Shown here one piece after another: positions 1 through 10,432 of a stretch of 64,000 nt of DNA. Below the pieces are notes generated by a model. The model did not search any database. It was not told the DNA's origin and saw nothing but the letters and a program-made list of their open reading frames with translations. Source of the DNA: Periconia sp. R9002. Lineage: Eukaryota > Ascomycota > Dothideomycetes > Pleosporales > Periconiaceae. Location: positions 496,001 through 560,000 of the forward strand of contig JAMAHW010000009.1 in NCBI GenBank assembly GCA_023627715.1. Direction: 5' to 3'. Every line of letters begins with the position of its first letter. Positions within the stretch are counted from its first letter, which is position 1. Both the position numbers and the translations under genes were made by a program.

Positions 1-722
1 AAGACATGCCATCCATTGTCCCCATGCCACACAAGTGGAAAAACGAGGCGAGCTCCCCGCCAGGATCCCCACGTCCATTCAATCACGTCTCTCTGTCATG
101 GAAGAAAGAGCTTCCAATGTTGATCGAGTGGATCACAGTCTTCGACGACATCGCACAGCTCATATCCCTCGATCAAGTCCTCCGAGAAAAGGATTACCAA
201 CGCGCGGAAAATAGTGGATCCTGGATTGAACCGGCTATTTTCCGCCTGCTCGCCTTCCGCCCTTTGAACCGAGGAGCCGAGCGCGAAGACGTCATTGAAG
301 AGGTCTGCCGTTTGGGGACGATGTTGTTTCTTGCACCGATTTGGCGATGCCTCGGCGCCGCGCCTGTATGGACAACCTGCATCTCGCAGAACTTACTGTC
401 TGTGCTGTCAAATCATATGATTGAGTGGGGCAATCTGAAATGTTTGTTGCTGTGGACGTTGTACTTTGCCGCCATTGAGTCGCAAGATGCGCGCGAGAAG
501 AGCCAGTACGCATTCATACTCGCTGTATTGATGAACGGTTCACACATCGATAGATGGGAAGATTTGATGGAAATTGTAAAAGGGGTTTTGTGGGTGGAGC
601 AAGTGTTTGCAAGCAGCGACGAGGTCATTCGTGAAGAGGTTCTCCGCATCCTGGAAATGCAGGCCCGCAATGCTATGGTGGAGGCTGAGGATGATGAACT
701 GGAACGCTTAGGATCGGGGTAA
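1..722 (+). CDS. Probable fungal transcription-factor C-terminal region (5' partial)
   Basis: The reading frame is open to the window edge, and the first in-frame ATG at 6 is probably internal, so the 5' part lies outside the window. The visible 238 residues are helical with alternating hydrophobic stretches and no signal peptide or membrane anchor. They end in an acidic tail before a TAA at 720-722. This resembles the C-terminal regulatory region of fungal Zn2Cys6 transcription factors of the Fungal_trans_2/DUF3468 kind, which lies far from the DNA-binding domain. No DNA-binding motif is visible in the part present. The assignment is by general resemblance only, and another helical fungal protein is possible. 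Confidence 0.5.
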   Translation, partial: DMPSIVPMPHKWKNEASSPPGSPRPFNHVSLSWKKELPMLIEWITVFDDIAQLISLDQVLREKDYQRAENSGSWIEPAIFRLLAFRPLNRGAEREDVIEEVCRLGTMLFLAPIWRCLGAAPVWTTCISQNLLSVLSNHMIEWGNLKCLLLWTLYFAAIESQDAREKSQYAFILAVLMNGSHIDRWEDLMEIVKGVLWVEQVFASSDEVIREEVLRILEMQARNAMVEAEDDELERLGSG

Positions 723-1262
723 AAGTACCTCGATCCTCAATTTTTTTTACTCCCGCTCTTGGGGTTGCCGCTGCATGCGTACGTACTAGATACCCCTTCA
801 TTGTGAAATAGACAAAAAAGAGATTACGGAAGCAATATTCGTGCCCTGTGTAATGAACTTCGTGATTTTTAAATTAGCTGCAAAGCCATAGGCCATATAG
901 GTACATACAAAATTACATCATTGCTCGTCCTTTCTGTTAACCCGTCCGTCCATACCTAGACGAAGTAGTGGCAAACGAACTGTTACAGGGATTGGCACCG
1001 TACATCGACCAGGCTAGTGTGTATATCAAAACCCTAACACTTATGCTTGTTCACGTTCGATTCAATAGTTCGCTGAGAGTTTTCTAAGTGCTATGTATGA
1101 AATAATCGAACTAAAAAAAACAATGCACGACTGTTGTGTAGGAAAGACATTCTGAGTCCAAATTACACGTAAAGCTGTGAACCAAATTGCGACAAGGAAA
1201 ACCTGTATGACATACCAAAGCTTCCCTGAAATAGTCATGAATCTTCGTCATGAACATGCACC
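723..1262. other. Intergenic, AT-rich
   Basis: About 540 bp between the end of the first gene and the end of the convergent rhodopsin-domain gene. It is AT-rich with several A/T runs and no supportable coding region. It probably holds the two 3' untranslated regions. Confidence 0.6.
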
Positions 1263-2703
1263 TTACTCTCCATCCACCTCTCCAGATTTTGAGGTGCTTA
1301 CATCGGTCAGAGGAATGAAGGTTCGACTGCTCAGATGAGTGTCGGTAAACAGGCTTGCTTCCGGATCGTGTCTTGGTTTTCTGCGAATTTCCAAGGCTAA
1401 ATTCGCTCTAGCCGGTCGCTCCTGGCTATTCTCAGTGTTTCTCCCTCTCCAAGATCGAATCACTGCAGACATCCTCTGGAGTAGCGGAGAGTTCTTGAAT
1501 AGTATGGGTAGACACGGCAACGATAAAAGAAAAAAGCCAGGAACGATCTCAGCAAAGCACCATAGACCCAATTCAGAAATGGCGTAGCTCATATCCGGAT
1601 CCCTCGCAAAGGCGAACGCGCTTTTCATTCGGAATCCCGCTCCTACAGTGGCACTGAACATATTAGCAAACTAAAACCAGACTGTAAAAACCATCTGACT
1701 CACAAAAGCCCCATCGCAAACAACCCCGCTACACCAAGCTTCCTCCTCAGCGGCAGTTGTAGCCTCCAAACCACCATCTGAGGAACCAAGAGGATAACAA
1801 GATCAGAGAAGAAGTTCACGAACGCAGAGGCTACAATAACCTCCGCCATATCGAGACACTTCCCCGGAGCCCACGGCGTCCATAGTTTGTGTCGAGGTGA
1901 GCACCCAAAGATTTCGATAATGATAGTGATGGTGTAGAACAAGGCGTTGATCCAGAGAATGATGTGGCACGTCCACCAGAATTTGTTGTGGACACCTGCA
2001 GGGACGAAGACGCGCGCCCAATGTAGAAGGATCCCGGCTTTGATGAGCATAATGACGGCTCCGTAGGTTGCGGAAGCTGCACTGACGTTCTGGTGGATTC
2101 AGTCAAAGAGTTATAGAGGTGTCGGATTGGTGGGGGAGCTTACATAGAGAAATTTCGGCATTGTTTTGAGTTGGAGGTTCCATTGGTGTGTGAAAATGCC
2201 TACGGCGTTGTTTACTTTCCATAGGTAGTGTACGAAGATTGCGAAACATGCCTGGCGTATTTAGCTTTGTTTTGTATATCGGTGTAGGGAACAGGAAACC
2301 GAGATGGAACATAGATCGAGAAGGTGATGTAAATACTAGAAAATGCACTGCCGGTCAACATACCAAAGCTGCAACGGCGATGCCTATATAATCATGTCAG
2401 TCTCGGAATACTATCTGTTTACCATTATTGCCACGGGAAGCACCCACCTTCTTCGATCGCAAATTTCTTGTAGAATTTGACCCGAGAATAAATTTGGAGG
2501 CCAACAAGGACAGTTGATACGACACTAGAGGCAATGAACACTCCATGTGCTAGAGAATCTCGACTAGAGAACTCGGAAAAATCAGGTTTGACACCGGGAG
2601 GAGGTCGCAGTGCAGGTCCGTTCATGTATGCCGTTCGATTGGCGGGCGGTAGATTGTTTAGCCATGTCATGTCAATCATGATTGATTTAGGTGCAATGTA
2701 CAA
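1263..2703 (-). CDS. Rhodopsin-domain integral membrane protein (Fung_rhodo type)
   Basis: Five exons: 2703-2448, 2383-2364, 2251-2144, 2089-1704 and 1653-1263, together 387 codons with matching phases. The product has an extracellular N-terminus followed by hydrophobic helices, including the segments around VFIASSVVSTVLVGLQIYSR, ACFAIFVHYLW and INALFYTITIIIEIFGC. There is a WAPGKC segment and a helix rich in FFSDLVILLVPQ, as in the fungal rhodopsin-domain family (seven-helix proteins related to the PTH11 group). No ligand or function is established for most members. The C-terminal tail is charged and cytosolic. Exon 2 is only 20 nt. An upstream Met at 2703 is chosen because it opens the frame; MIDMTW further in is an alternative. 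A paralogue lies at 22118-23568. Confidence 0.85.
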
Positions 2704-3691
2704 GCAGGTAGTGTGTTAAGTCGCTTTGGAGCTGTTATCTATATATGTAGCCTCTGGGCTGTTTCTGTGAATGATTAAATGTTTGTTACTGTGAATCGGG
2801 TCATTTTGTCAAACTGTAATCTTTGGGGCGATGGATTCACAAAACCAAGCGCACGCAGTTTTGACACAAAAGCTATCATGCTTTGACATTAATCGCTCTG
2901 ATATGTAATTATGTACCCAGAGATAGGTAAGACACCGCCTCGATAATCAAATCATATCAAATGAGGGTCTACACCGTCTTCAATGCAATACACTACAAAT
3001 AAATATGTCAATCAACCAACGCAAACATTACTCTTCACATCCATAATACACTAGGAACAACACGACCTCACATTCACGATCTGATTTTATCCAGCAACCT
3101 GCCCATCACCTTCCACGAGATACCTTTCTTTCAAGTAATCCATCAAAACAACTGATTTAACTGAATTCTTTTTGAATTGAAGCATGTGCACCACTCTGTC
3201 CCTACAAACTTGAATTTTTCGGGGTTGACTGAGCAGGTTACGCTGACCAGAACGTATGTCGGACTCGATTGGTGGGAAAGAGTCCACCACACATCAGGCG
3301 TAGCAAGATTACGAGATATAGAAATACATGTATTCGGCTTACACTTATGGTCGGCATACAGGAAGTATTCTCATTGTTGAAGCGATGATTCACCCGGAAT
3401 GTAGGACGGTGAATCAGCCCGCAAAATGAATCCGTAAGAGCTTGATAATGAGAAAAGTAACTGAGATCGCAGCTGATAAATATTGCAGAAAAAGCGCCGC
3501 TGTGTACATAAGATGGTCTCAGTTGAGGAAAGATGGAAGTCAATTATTAGCTTCTAGCCTGCAGAAGCAGGAGCCAATTGACGATCGCTTATTAAGAAGA
3601 CTTGGCACTTGATCCCAGAGCTTCAACACCATCGAACCTCACCACACCCTCCTAAACGCACAGCAGCCTGTCTGCGACGACCCCGCCCACA
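2704..3691. other. Intergenic
   Basis: Nearly 1 kb upstream of both the minus-strand rhodopsin gene and the plus-strand NDUFS6 gene. Short open frames occur at 3087-3543 on the minus strand, but they have no recognisable motif or splice structure. The last 150 bp before 3692 are C-rich, typical of a fungal 5' leader. Confidence 0.5.
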
Positions 3692-4497
3692 ATGCTTTCC
3701 CGAACTCTCCGCATGCGCACTACGGCGCGCATTTTCCCCACCATCTTCCGTGCTTCCTACTCAACGCCGACCACCGTCGACCAAGTTCCGGCCAACGACC
3801 CGGTAAAACGCGACCCTAGGCAAAACGTCTCAGTCACCAATGCGACACGCACATCATCCGAGGGCGCTTTTGACCAGGTTTTAGTGGAAAGCGTAGAAAA
3901 GGCGGAGGAATTGAGGACAACACAGGCTCCTAATCGCAAGGAGATTTGGAGTACGAGCCAGCAGCCCAGGGAAGTCGCCATGCGTGGGCCGAGGTTTGAG
4001 CAGACTATCTTTGAGGATCAGGTATGTAGGAATTGAGCCAGTTTTGAATAACCTATGTGACGGATTTGGCGCGAAAATTGGACCTGGAATATCATCCGGA
4101 TAGGACTCCGGTCTCGATGTATAAACGGCTAACAAATGCGTGCAGCCTCGCCCATTCGCTGCCATTGAGTTGATTCACAGGCAGCCCGTTCGTTGGACCA
4201 AGGACCGTGTTGTTTCCTGTGATGGAGGTGGTGGTCCCCTCGGACATCCCAGGATCTTCATCAACGTGGATAAGCCGCAAATCTGCCCTTGCGAATACTG
4301 CGGCCTACCTTTCGTACGATCCCCTGCCAAACCCCGATTTCATACGCTAAAATACTAATGAAATCTAGGCCAACGAACACCACCGAGAGTATCTCCAGTC
4401 TCTTCCTGAGACCTCATACCCACTTGAGCCCCAGGGCCACCCGGCTGAAGTAAATGAATCTCAGCGCATCACAGACAAGCCTCTTGAACAGCGGTAA
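3692..4497 (+). CDS. NDUFS6: NADH:ubiquinone oxidoreductase zinc-finger subunit NDUFS6 (complex I, mitochondrial)
   Basis: Three exons, 3692-4021, 4146-4313 and 4369-4497, give 208 residues in frame. The N-terminus is Arg/Ser/Thr-rich without acidic residues (MLSRTLRMRTTARIFP), a clear mitochondrial presequence. The C-terminal half carries the zf-CHCC motif: a Cys in VVSCDGG, the His in LGHPRIFINVD, and the two Cys in CPCEYCGLPF. These bind zinc in the peripheral arm of complex I and are needed for late assembly of the matrix arm. The start is the first Met of the presequence. The downstream introns have CTAA-type branch sequences. Presence of this gene fits a filamentous ascomycete with a complete respiratory chain. 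Confidence 0.93.
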
Positions 4498-5041
4498 AAT
4501 ATGAGAATGTAGCAGCAGGTACTGTGTATATATAGTAGCAAGCAAGGATACAATTCACAATTTCCCAACGCGGACACACTTGTACTAGTAGTACTAGACG
4601 CATTCCAAACAGCCAACATCAATTCCAACAAATGTACCTTTCCTACAAACAAATCCACAATAAACGCCATATCAATTGCAGAAAGCGGCTATCAAAAGGG
4701 AGCTCCACCCATCCTCAGAGCTCGCTAAATCCTCCCCTCGAATCACGCCTCTTCAGCAATCTTCCCCACCAATCGGGGGTCCCTGACGTCAACTCTCAGA
4801 AAACAGCTATCACGTCTCCCCATTAAAATAAATCTATCCCATGCCTCCACCTCAATCCCACAGCTCCATCTCCCCACTTACCACCTTTCTGATCCTTTGC
4901 GCGTTCCTGGTCACACTCTTCCCGTCGCTTTTTCACACGCTCGTCTGGTCGCCTTACTATTACGCGTTTCCGGATACCGCGCAGCGCAACCCCACCACCG
5001 TACTCTGCAGAAGCCCAGATATCTGCGTTGCTGGAAACGCA

Positions 5042-5746
5042 ATGTCTTGGTGAGTATCTCATGCCAATCGCGCATTAACTAACCACCTTCCCCTTCCTAA
5101 AAACCCCCTCTAGTCCCATGCTTCCCACGCAATGCTTCTCACCCCACCAACCAACCACCCCCCTCTCTAACTAATCTCGAACCTCCAGGTACCAAAAAAC
5201 ACTCACCCTCCCGACCCGCAGCCGGGGCTCGTACCTGATCACAGACACGATCGTCAAGGAGCTTCCCGAGCTCAAGAACTACAAAGTCGGTCTCCTCACG
5301 CTGTTCATTCAGCACACGAGCTGCGCGCTCAGTCTGAACGAGAACTGGGATGAGGATGTGCGCGCCGACATGAGCGACGCGCTCGATCGCATTGTGCCCG
5401 AGGATAAGAAGGGTGGGCTGTATAGGCATGATGCCGAGGGGAGTGATGATATGCCGGTATGTTTTTGAAAATTGGGTTATTATTGTGTTTTGGTATCTCT
5501 CGAATTGGCTTGGGTCTCGCGTGTGAGGGGGGATATGTGAGATGCTACTGGGATTACTTCCATGCTGACTTTTTCATTTCTACACAGGCACATGTCAAAA
5601 GCGCATTAGTAGGCGCGAGCGTAACGATACCGATTACGAACGGGCGGTTGGCGACGGGGACGTGGCAGGGGATCTGGTATCTAGAATTCCGAGCGTCGAA
5701 GCATGCTAGGAAAGTCGTGGCTACGATCCAGGGCGAGAAGATGTGA
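5042..5746 (+). CDS. YjbQ/UPF0047 family protein
   Basis: Exons 5042-5049, 5189-5456 and 5588-5746. The start chosen at 5042 gives [11 protein letters not shown].., which is where this compact family normally begins, for a product of about 144 residues. Conserved features are the [13 protein letters not shown] strand-loop, [18 protein letters not shown], and [13 protein letters not shown] near the C-terminus. Bacterial and yeast relatives have been linked to thiamin phosphate synthase-like activity, but the cellular role is not settled. The frame stays open upstream to an ATG at 4841. That would add 67 residues with one hydrophobic segment (TTFLILCAFLVTLFPSLF) and could make a membrane-anchored form. 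I regard this as less likely than the short start. Confidence 0.87.
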
Positions 5747-6384
5747 CTTGGTGCAGCTGATGAGGTTATGAGATACACGAGGTCTGCGCTGTGAAAAGCG
5801 TTTGGTCGAGATGACGTGATGTCACGCGCGGACACCACTCCGAATTCGTGAGGGGGGTGTAACTTCGAAGTGTTTGAGCACGAGGAGTGTCAGGCAGTGA
5901 GATGGGCATGCAAACTAGCATATGGTTTTGGGACGAATGGGAAAAAATGGCAAAATTAGTCTATCGATTGAACAGATATTATGATTCATTTCAGTTTTGG
6001 TTCATACATGAATAATCTCCCCTCCATCTTGTCAGACCAGTCATCACTAAGTAGACTGCTGAAAATCGTGACCTGGTAAACCGCCCCTCGAAGTAAAGAA
6101 ATCGAAAACAAAGAAGCAGAGGGAAGAAAAGAAAAAGGACATCCAAGCCACAAGTCCTAAGCTGGACCTCCACCCCAAGAACTATCCGCCGTGGGTATCT
6201 TTATTGAGGATTCGGGGTATCCGAACGCAGTGAGAAGTATCGAAATCGTAAGAGTGTTCCATGTCCATGCTGTAGATGCTTCCATTCATGTCGTGCATCT
6301 TAGCAGCGCCAGTGTATGACTCGTGGGACTAATGAGCGATAAAACCAGCCCAAAACACCACCGATTCGAACAGATGTCAGTAAA
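5747..6384. other. Intergenic between convergent genes
   Basis: Holds the 3' ends of the YjbQ gene (plus) and the Gly/Tyr-rich gene (minus). No supportable coding region. Confidence 0.5.
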
Positions 6385-7197
6385 TCACCTCCGGTGAAAG
6401 CACAGGAAGCCAAAGTCTGGGTTCATCAGCCACTCTCCAGGTTGGCACTCATGCTCAATCTGGTAGAACGACCTCAGATGCCACTCGCCGGTGGCTTCCT
6501 GGCACCAAAAGCGATCGTTATCATTCGCATGGGCCGGCTTGATGTAGCGCGGGGCGTAAGCACCGCTCCGAGCCGCCTCGACCTGATTCATATGCTGGAC
6601 AACGGACCGGAGAGGTGGACCGGGCTGGACTGGTGCATTTGCAGGGGCGGGAGAGGCGGCTGCTGTTACTACTGCCGCCGGTGGTGGGACGGGGACTTGG
6701 GGGTTGACGACGGCTACCGCAGGGGCCATGGTTTGATAAGCGTATGAGTAGCCCCGGGCAGCAGCGACACCAGGGGTGTAATACGTCCTCTGGTACGGAA
6801 AGTAATAGTTAGCATAGGTGCCGCACCCGACTCCATACGTCGCATACGGGGAATAGTAACGGTAGGTGGGGAAGTTGTAATAGCTACTGGGGTAGTTCCA
6901 GTAGTTTTTCGAGTACGTGCTGTAGTGGGTATTGGGGCCATAGTAGTGAGGTCGCGTGTGATAAAGAGAACCATATACCCCCGGATAGTAACCGACGCCG
7001 CCTCCTGGGTGCACTCCATAGCCCGCCCCGTAGGCTGATCCGTATCCTGCGCTGTACCCAATGCCGCCTGGGTAGACACCCGCAGGAGGAGCGCCGTTGT
7101 TGATTTGACCATTGTAGACTAGAATACCTCGGCGGCCTGGTTGGGGCACATGGATGTATGAGTGCCGGGGCTTTGGAAGAGCATGGCGTTGCTCCAT
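6385..7197 (-). CDS. Gly/Tyr-rich protein with a conserved WCQ C-terminal segment, function unknown
   Basis: A single open frame with the start chosen at 7197 (MEQRHALPKPRH), preceded by a good CACC Kozak context; the frame is open further to 7311. Residues from about 35 to 145 are a low-complexity Gly/Tyr/Pro region (repeats of GYGSAYGAGYG, YYGPNTHYS), followed by an Ala/Pro/Val-rich linker. The C-terminal 45 residues are ordered and look conserved: NDRFWCQE, GEWHLRSFYQIEHECQPGEW, then GFLCFHRR at the end. There is no signal peptide or membrane segment. The composition resembles aggregation-prone or RNA-granule proteins, but I do not recognise the family. The gene at 7475-7836 is compositionally similar and on the same strand. 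A splice from that gene into this one cannot be excluded. Confidence 0.6.
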   Translation of the reverse strand: MEQRHALPKPRHSYIHVPQPGRRGILVYNGQINNGAPPAGVYPGGIGYSAGYGSAYGAGYGVHPGGGVGYYPGVYGSLYHTRPHYYGPNTHYSTYSKNYWNYPSSYYNFPTYRYYSPYATYGVGCGTYANYYFPYQRTYYTPGVAAARGYSYAYQTMAPAVAVVNPQVPVPPPAAVVTAAASPAPANAPVQPGPPLRSVVQHMNQVEAARSGAYAPRYIKPAHANDNDRFWCQEATGEWHLRSFYQIEHECQPGEWLMNPDFGFLCFHRR

Positions 7198-7474
7198 GGT
7201 GGAGCAAGGCGAGATGTAGAAGTGTGGCGCAGGAAGTGTTGTTGTGTGTCGTCGGTTGAATTTATCTAGTGTGGAGGCGTGGGCGAGAGCCCGAGGGCTT
7301 CGAAAAGCCAAGGAAAGGTGAAGGTGGTAGTGAGGGTAATAGTCGTCCAGGAAATGTGTTTATACGAATAAGAGATCCAAACCACGGTGGGTGCGATTGC
7401 GCGATCGGAGAGCACAGAGCTTGGAATCGGACGGGTGGTGGAAGCGGCGGTGTGGTGTGGGAGGAAAGACGGAG

Positions 7475-7836
7475 TCACTGAGTGCAGAGACGAGAAAAGG
7501 GAAATCCACTTACTATAACGGCAGGCGATGGTAGTGCAACCCGCCCATGAGCAACATATCCGCCTCCTCCATAACCGATTCCACCATAATAGACTCCTCT
7601 AGGCACAGGGCGCGCCATTCCTGGCGGAGCAGCATAGTAATGTGCTGGATAGTAAGATGTCGGTCCTACACCATACCGTCGGTGAACTTGATACATTGGA
7701 TAACCTCTAGGACGAGAGGCGACAACAGTTTCTTCGCCATCGAAACAGCCTCCACAAAGGCCTGCAGGCTTGGATTCATAGCTATCGCGCACTCCGCTGG
7801 AGGATTCGAGCTCCTTGTATGAATTTCCAAAGCACA
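7475..7836 (-). CDS. Small Gly/Tyr-rich protein of unknown function
   Basis: The start at 7836 gives MCFGNSYKELESSSG, then a Cys-containing stretch (GLCGGCFDGEE), a basic segment, and a Tyr/Pro/Gly-rich C-terminal half (SYYPAHYYAAPPG, YYGGIGYGGGGY). A canonical GTAAGT donor sits at about 7513, just before the frame's natural stop. The 3' structure is therefore uncertain: the mRNA may end within this frame, or splice on. One phase-compatible acceptor lies inside the gene at 6385-7197 (about 7174). Family not recognised. Confidence 0.5.
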
Positions 7837-8179
7837 TTGTCAGACAGTGAAATCGGTCAAGCGATGAAAGAGTCGGATGCGAACAAATCGCAAGTGCTAA
7901 AGAAATCAATTGGCCACTGCGTGGTAAATTGAAGAAACGGGACCTCGGGAGGCTCTATTTCCTAGCGGGGCGCTGACAGCTCAAACCACCACAGCCTTTA
8001 TACGTCTATTCAATATCTTATGATCATACAACCTTCCCTCCTATTATACTTTAGCTAAAAAGGGCGTTGCAACTGCTAGGCTAGAGGAAGATAGCACATT
8101 CATGAGGATTATACTGTAGCTATCGACCATGGATTCTTACATTGGTGTACACGCCGTGAGCATGCAACTGGTGTAGCAT
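7837..8179. other. Intergenic
   Basis: Upstream region of the Gly/Tyr-rich gene and 3' side of the MRX11 gene. No coding signal seen. Confidence 0.5.
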
Positions 8180-8920
8180 TCAAGGCTTGGCATCTTTGCT
8201 ATGATTTTTTGGGATTGCACCGGCCCCAGTTGAGCCCGTGCCAGCTCCAGCCGATGCGTTTCCCTTCTGTTTCCCTCTGGTGAAAATTCCCCTAAATCTC
8301 CCCAACAAGGGGACCACAGCTTTCCTTGCGAACCACGGTGTGGCCCACACACTTGCAACGATCCTCAGGGGCAGTAGCACTTTGGTAACAGCATAAGCAG
8401 TCGCGAATTCGACAACCACTCTGACGCCTCCTTCGCTAATATTCCACGCTTTGTCTCTTTTTCTCATTTCTACTTCCAACCCTGCTTCATTTGCGTCTTC
8501 GCTGCGGATCCATCCTTTCTTCCTGAAATATTTACCAAACCGTTCCACTCCCTGCAAAACGAAGTCGCCTTCTGTAAACCATGGTGGTAGCCAGTGTGTG
8601 TAGTGGAATGTCGCCGCCAGTCCAAGGAGTGGAATAATAGCTGTTAATTCGTGCAAGATTAGAAAGGACGTAATGTGAGAAACGGGAGCTGATGCGAGCG
8701 CATTGGTGTATTTGTGTAGAAACTTTGGCATGCGGCGATTGAAGCGCTGGATACGCGATTGAGATGATGTTGAGGGCGAAGCTGTGGAAGTCTTTGTATC
8801 CAAATGCCGCCTGGGAGGAGCGCGAGGGTAAAGCCTACTGGTGGCCGACGGCCGCAAAAGATATCTCTTGAGCATTATGGCCCGTCCAATATGATGTAGT
8901 AGGCGGATCTGAGAGTTCAA
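8180..8920 (-). CDS. MRX11: Mitochondrial FLILHELTA-family protein (MRX11-like)
   Basis: A single-exon frame of 246 residues. The family's signature FLILHELTA is present exactly, followed by a hydrophobic stretch (IIPLLGLAATFHYTHWLPPW) that forms a membrane helix. A second, amphipathic region with FATAYAVTKVLLPLRIVASVWATPWFARK precedes a Ser/Gly/Ala-rich tail. The N-terminus is rich in Arg, Ser and Leu without acidic residues, as in mitochondrial presequences. The internal Met at residue 16 (MLKRYLLRPSA) is the more convincing start. Yeast members associate with mitochondrial ribosome-linked complexes (MIOREX). The biochemical role is unknown. It is transcribed away from MPP6. Confidence 0.88.
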   Translation of the reverse strand: MNSQIRLLHHIGRAIMLKRYLLRPSATSRLYPRAPPRRHLDTKTSTASPSTSSQSRIQRFNRRMPKFLHKYTNALASAPVSHITSFLILHELTAIIPLLGLAATFHYTHWLPPWFTEGDFVLQGVERFGKYFRKKGWIRSEDANEAGLEVEMRKRDKAWNISEGGVRVVVEFATAYAVTKVLLPLRIVASVWATPWFARKAVVPLLGRFRGIFTRGKQKGNASAGAGTGSTGAGAIPKNHSKDAKP

Positions 8921-9401
8921 CCGAAGAGCATCAATGGGGATAAGGAAGGAAGTGAGTGATGGCTATCGTAAAGATAGGTGATGCTGTTGCTTGCTCGCTA
9001 GGATTGCCTTCGCAGCAACCATTCCTAAGCAGCTTTAATTGTCAATCACCCTTTGATAACAGCTCCCTGGATAGCAAGGTAAAGATCAGAAGGAAAGAAA
9101 GGTATGTCTGGGCATCACCAATTGAATTAGTCGACATTTCACCACGAAGTCGAAGTGACATTTGACGTCTGAGGTCGGATCAGCCCTATCGGCTAAACTA
9201 TATTGTTTTAGCGCGCAGAGTCTGTGGGTCCGTGCTCAATATTTCTCAATTTCAAAGAAGCACCTAACTGCGACGCGCCCTCATCCACGTCTTTGCGCGA
9301 CAACATTTTGAAAGGGTCGACGCTGCCGATGCGCCTGCAGTCGCTATCATCGCCAACATTATACTAAACTAACAGTCTCTCTTTTCGCAGAATCCCCCAT
9401 C
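8921..9401. promoter_or_regulatory. Shared intergenic region between divergent MRX11 and MPP6
   Basis: 480 bp separate two oppositely transcribed starts. An ACTAACAGTCTCTCTTTTCGCAG segment just before the MPP6 start (acceptor at about 9390) looks like the end of an intron in the 5' leader. No TATA box stands out. Confidence 0.45.
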
Positions 9402-10314
9402 ATGGCTTCGAATACGCCGAAGCAGATGTCGAGCCGGCTTGCGACAATGAAGGTAAGGCTACAAGGCAAGGTGGGTGTTCTTTACTGATACACGTTCGCA
9501 GTTTATGCAGCGCTCTGCCGGAAAAAATGCGACATCGGAACCGTCTACACCCAATGGCCCGCCCAACAAAAAAGTTCGTTTGTCGAATGGGGCTTCAGCG
9601 CCCAATACACCCAATAGCCCTTCAGTTCCCGCAACACCGCAATCAGCAGATGACCGACGGCGGGAGGAAGCAGAGGCACGTACTGCGGAGAGGCTCGGTG
9701 AGACAAAATGGGTTCTGAGCTTCCAGGACCCGTTGCTTGCCGGCAGAGCACCAGCGATGCAATTTCGGCAGGCGGGCTTTGCAGTTATCGATGCAGAAGA
9801 TGATTCAGATGATGAAGAGGAGCAGAGACCTATACGAATGCAATATGGAGGAGGGCTGAAAAAGAAGCCGGCGGTGCGTGGGGGACCAAGCTGGGATTCT
9901 AGTGAGTGGACTGACCGAAAGCAGACAGCCGCAGCAGCAGATGCTGAGACCGAAGAGTCTGATTCGGGAAGCGAATCCGATTCCTCTGATGACTTCAGCT
10001 CGGATGATCCCACGGCAGCGCTTATTCGAGAAACCAAGCGTGAAGTAGCTGCAAAGGAGCGTGATGCACGGAAAGCCAAGAAATCGGCAAAGGAGCTGCC
10101 GCCTCGCCCTACGGCTGCCTCCAATGAGGATATGGATCTTGTCGGTCTAGAGACTTTATCCGGGGGCGGTCGAAAGGTAGAGTGCTACAAATGCGGGCAA
10201 AAGGGTCACATGAAAGATCAATGCCCCAAGTCTGCTCCGCGAGGCTCTGTCGGACGAGGCCGAGGCAGAGGGGCAGGCACAGGCCGAGGCAAGAGCCGCG
10301 ATGACCGACGATAG
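9402..10314 (+). CDS. MPP6: Nuclear exosome cofactor MPP6 with a C-terminal zinc knuckle
   Basis: Exon 1 (9402-9452) and exon 2 (9502-10314) join in frame to 287 residues. The N-terminus, MSSRLATMKFMQR at about residues 9-21, is the signature of M-phase phosphoprotein 6, which docks on the exosome and helps recruit the Mtr4 helicase for nuclear RNA decay. The middle holds KWVLSFQDPLLAGRAPAMQFRQAGF, an acidic Ser/Asp stretch, and a basic coiled region. Near the C-terminus (about residues 244-257) is a CCHC knuckle, CYKCGQKGHMKDQC, followed by an RG-rich tail, suggesting direct RNA binding. Human and yeast MPP6 are shorter and lack this knuckle. A knuckle of this type is found in Air1/Air2 of the TRAMP complex. 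Confidence 0.88.
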
Positions 10315-10432
10315 ATGCCATGCATGAGATATGAATCTACTTGATTTCTTGGGCTGGTGAAAGTAAAAAGGATACCCGTGTGGGCTATGGCTGCTAACTA
10401 GCCAGCTTAAAAGCCTACCAATAGAATATGAT

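Noticed and set aside
7475..7513. A 36-nt intron at the end of the small Gly/Tyr-rich gene
   Set aside because: GTAAGT to CTCAG would be shorter than a functional fungal intron.
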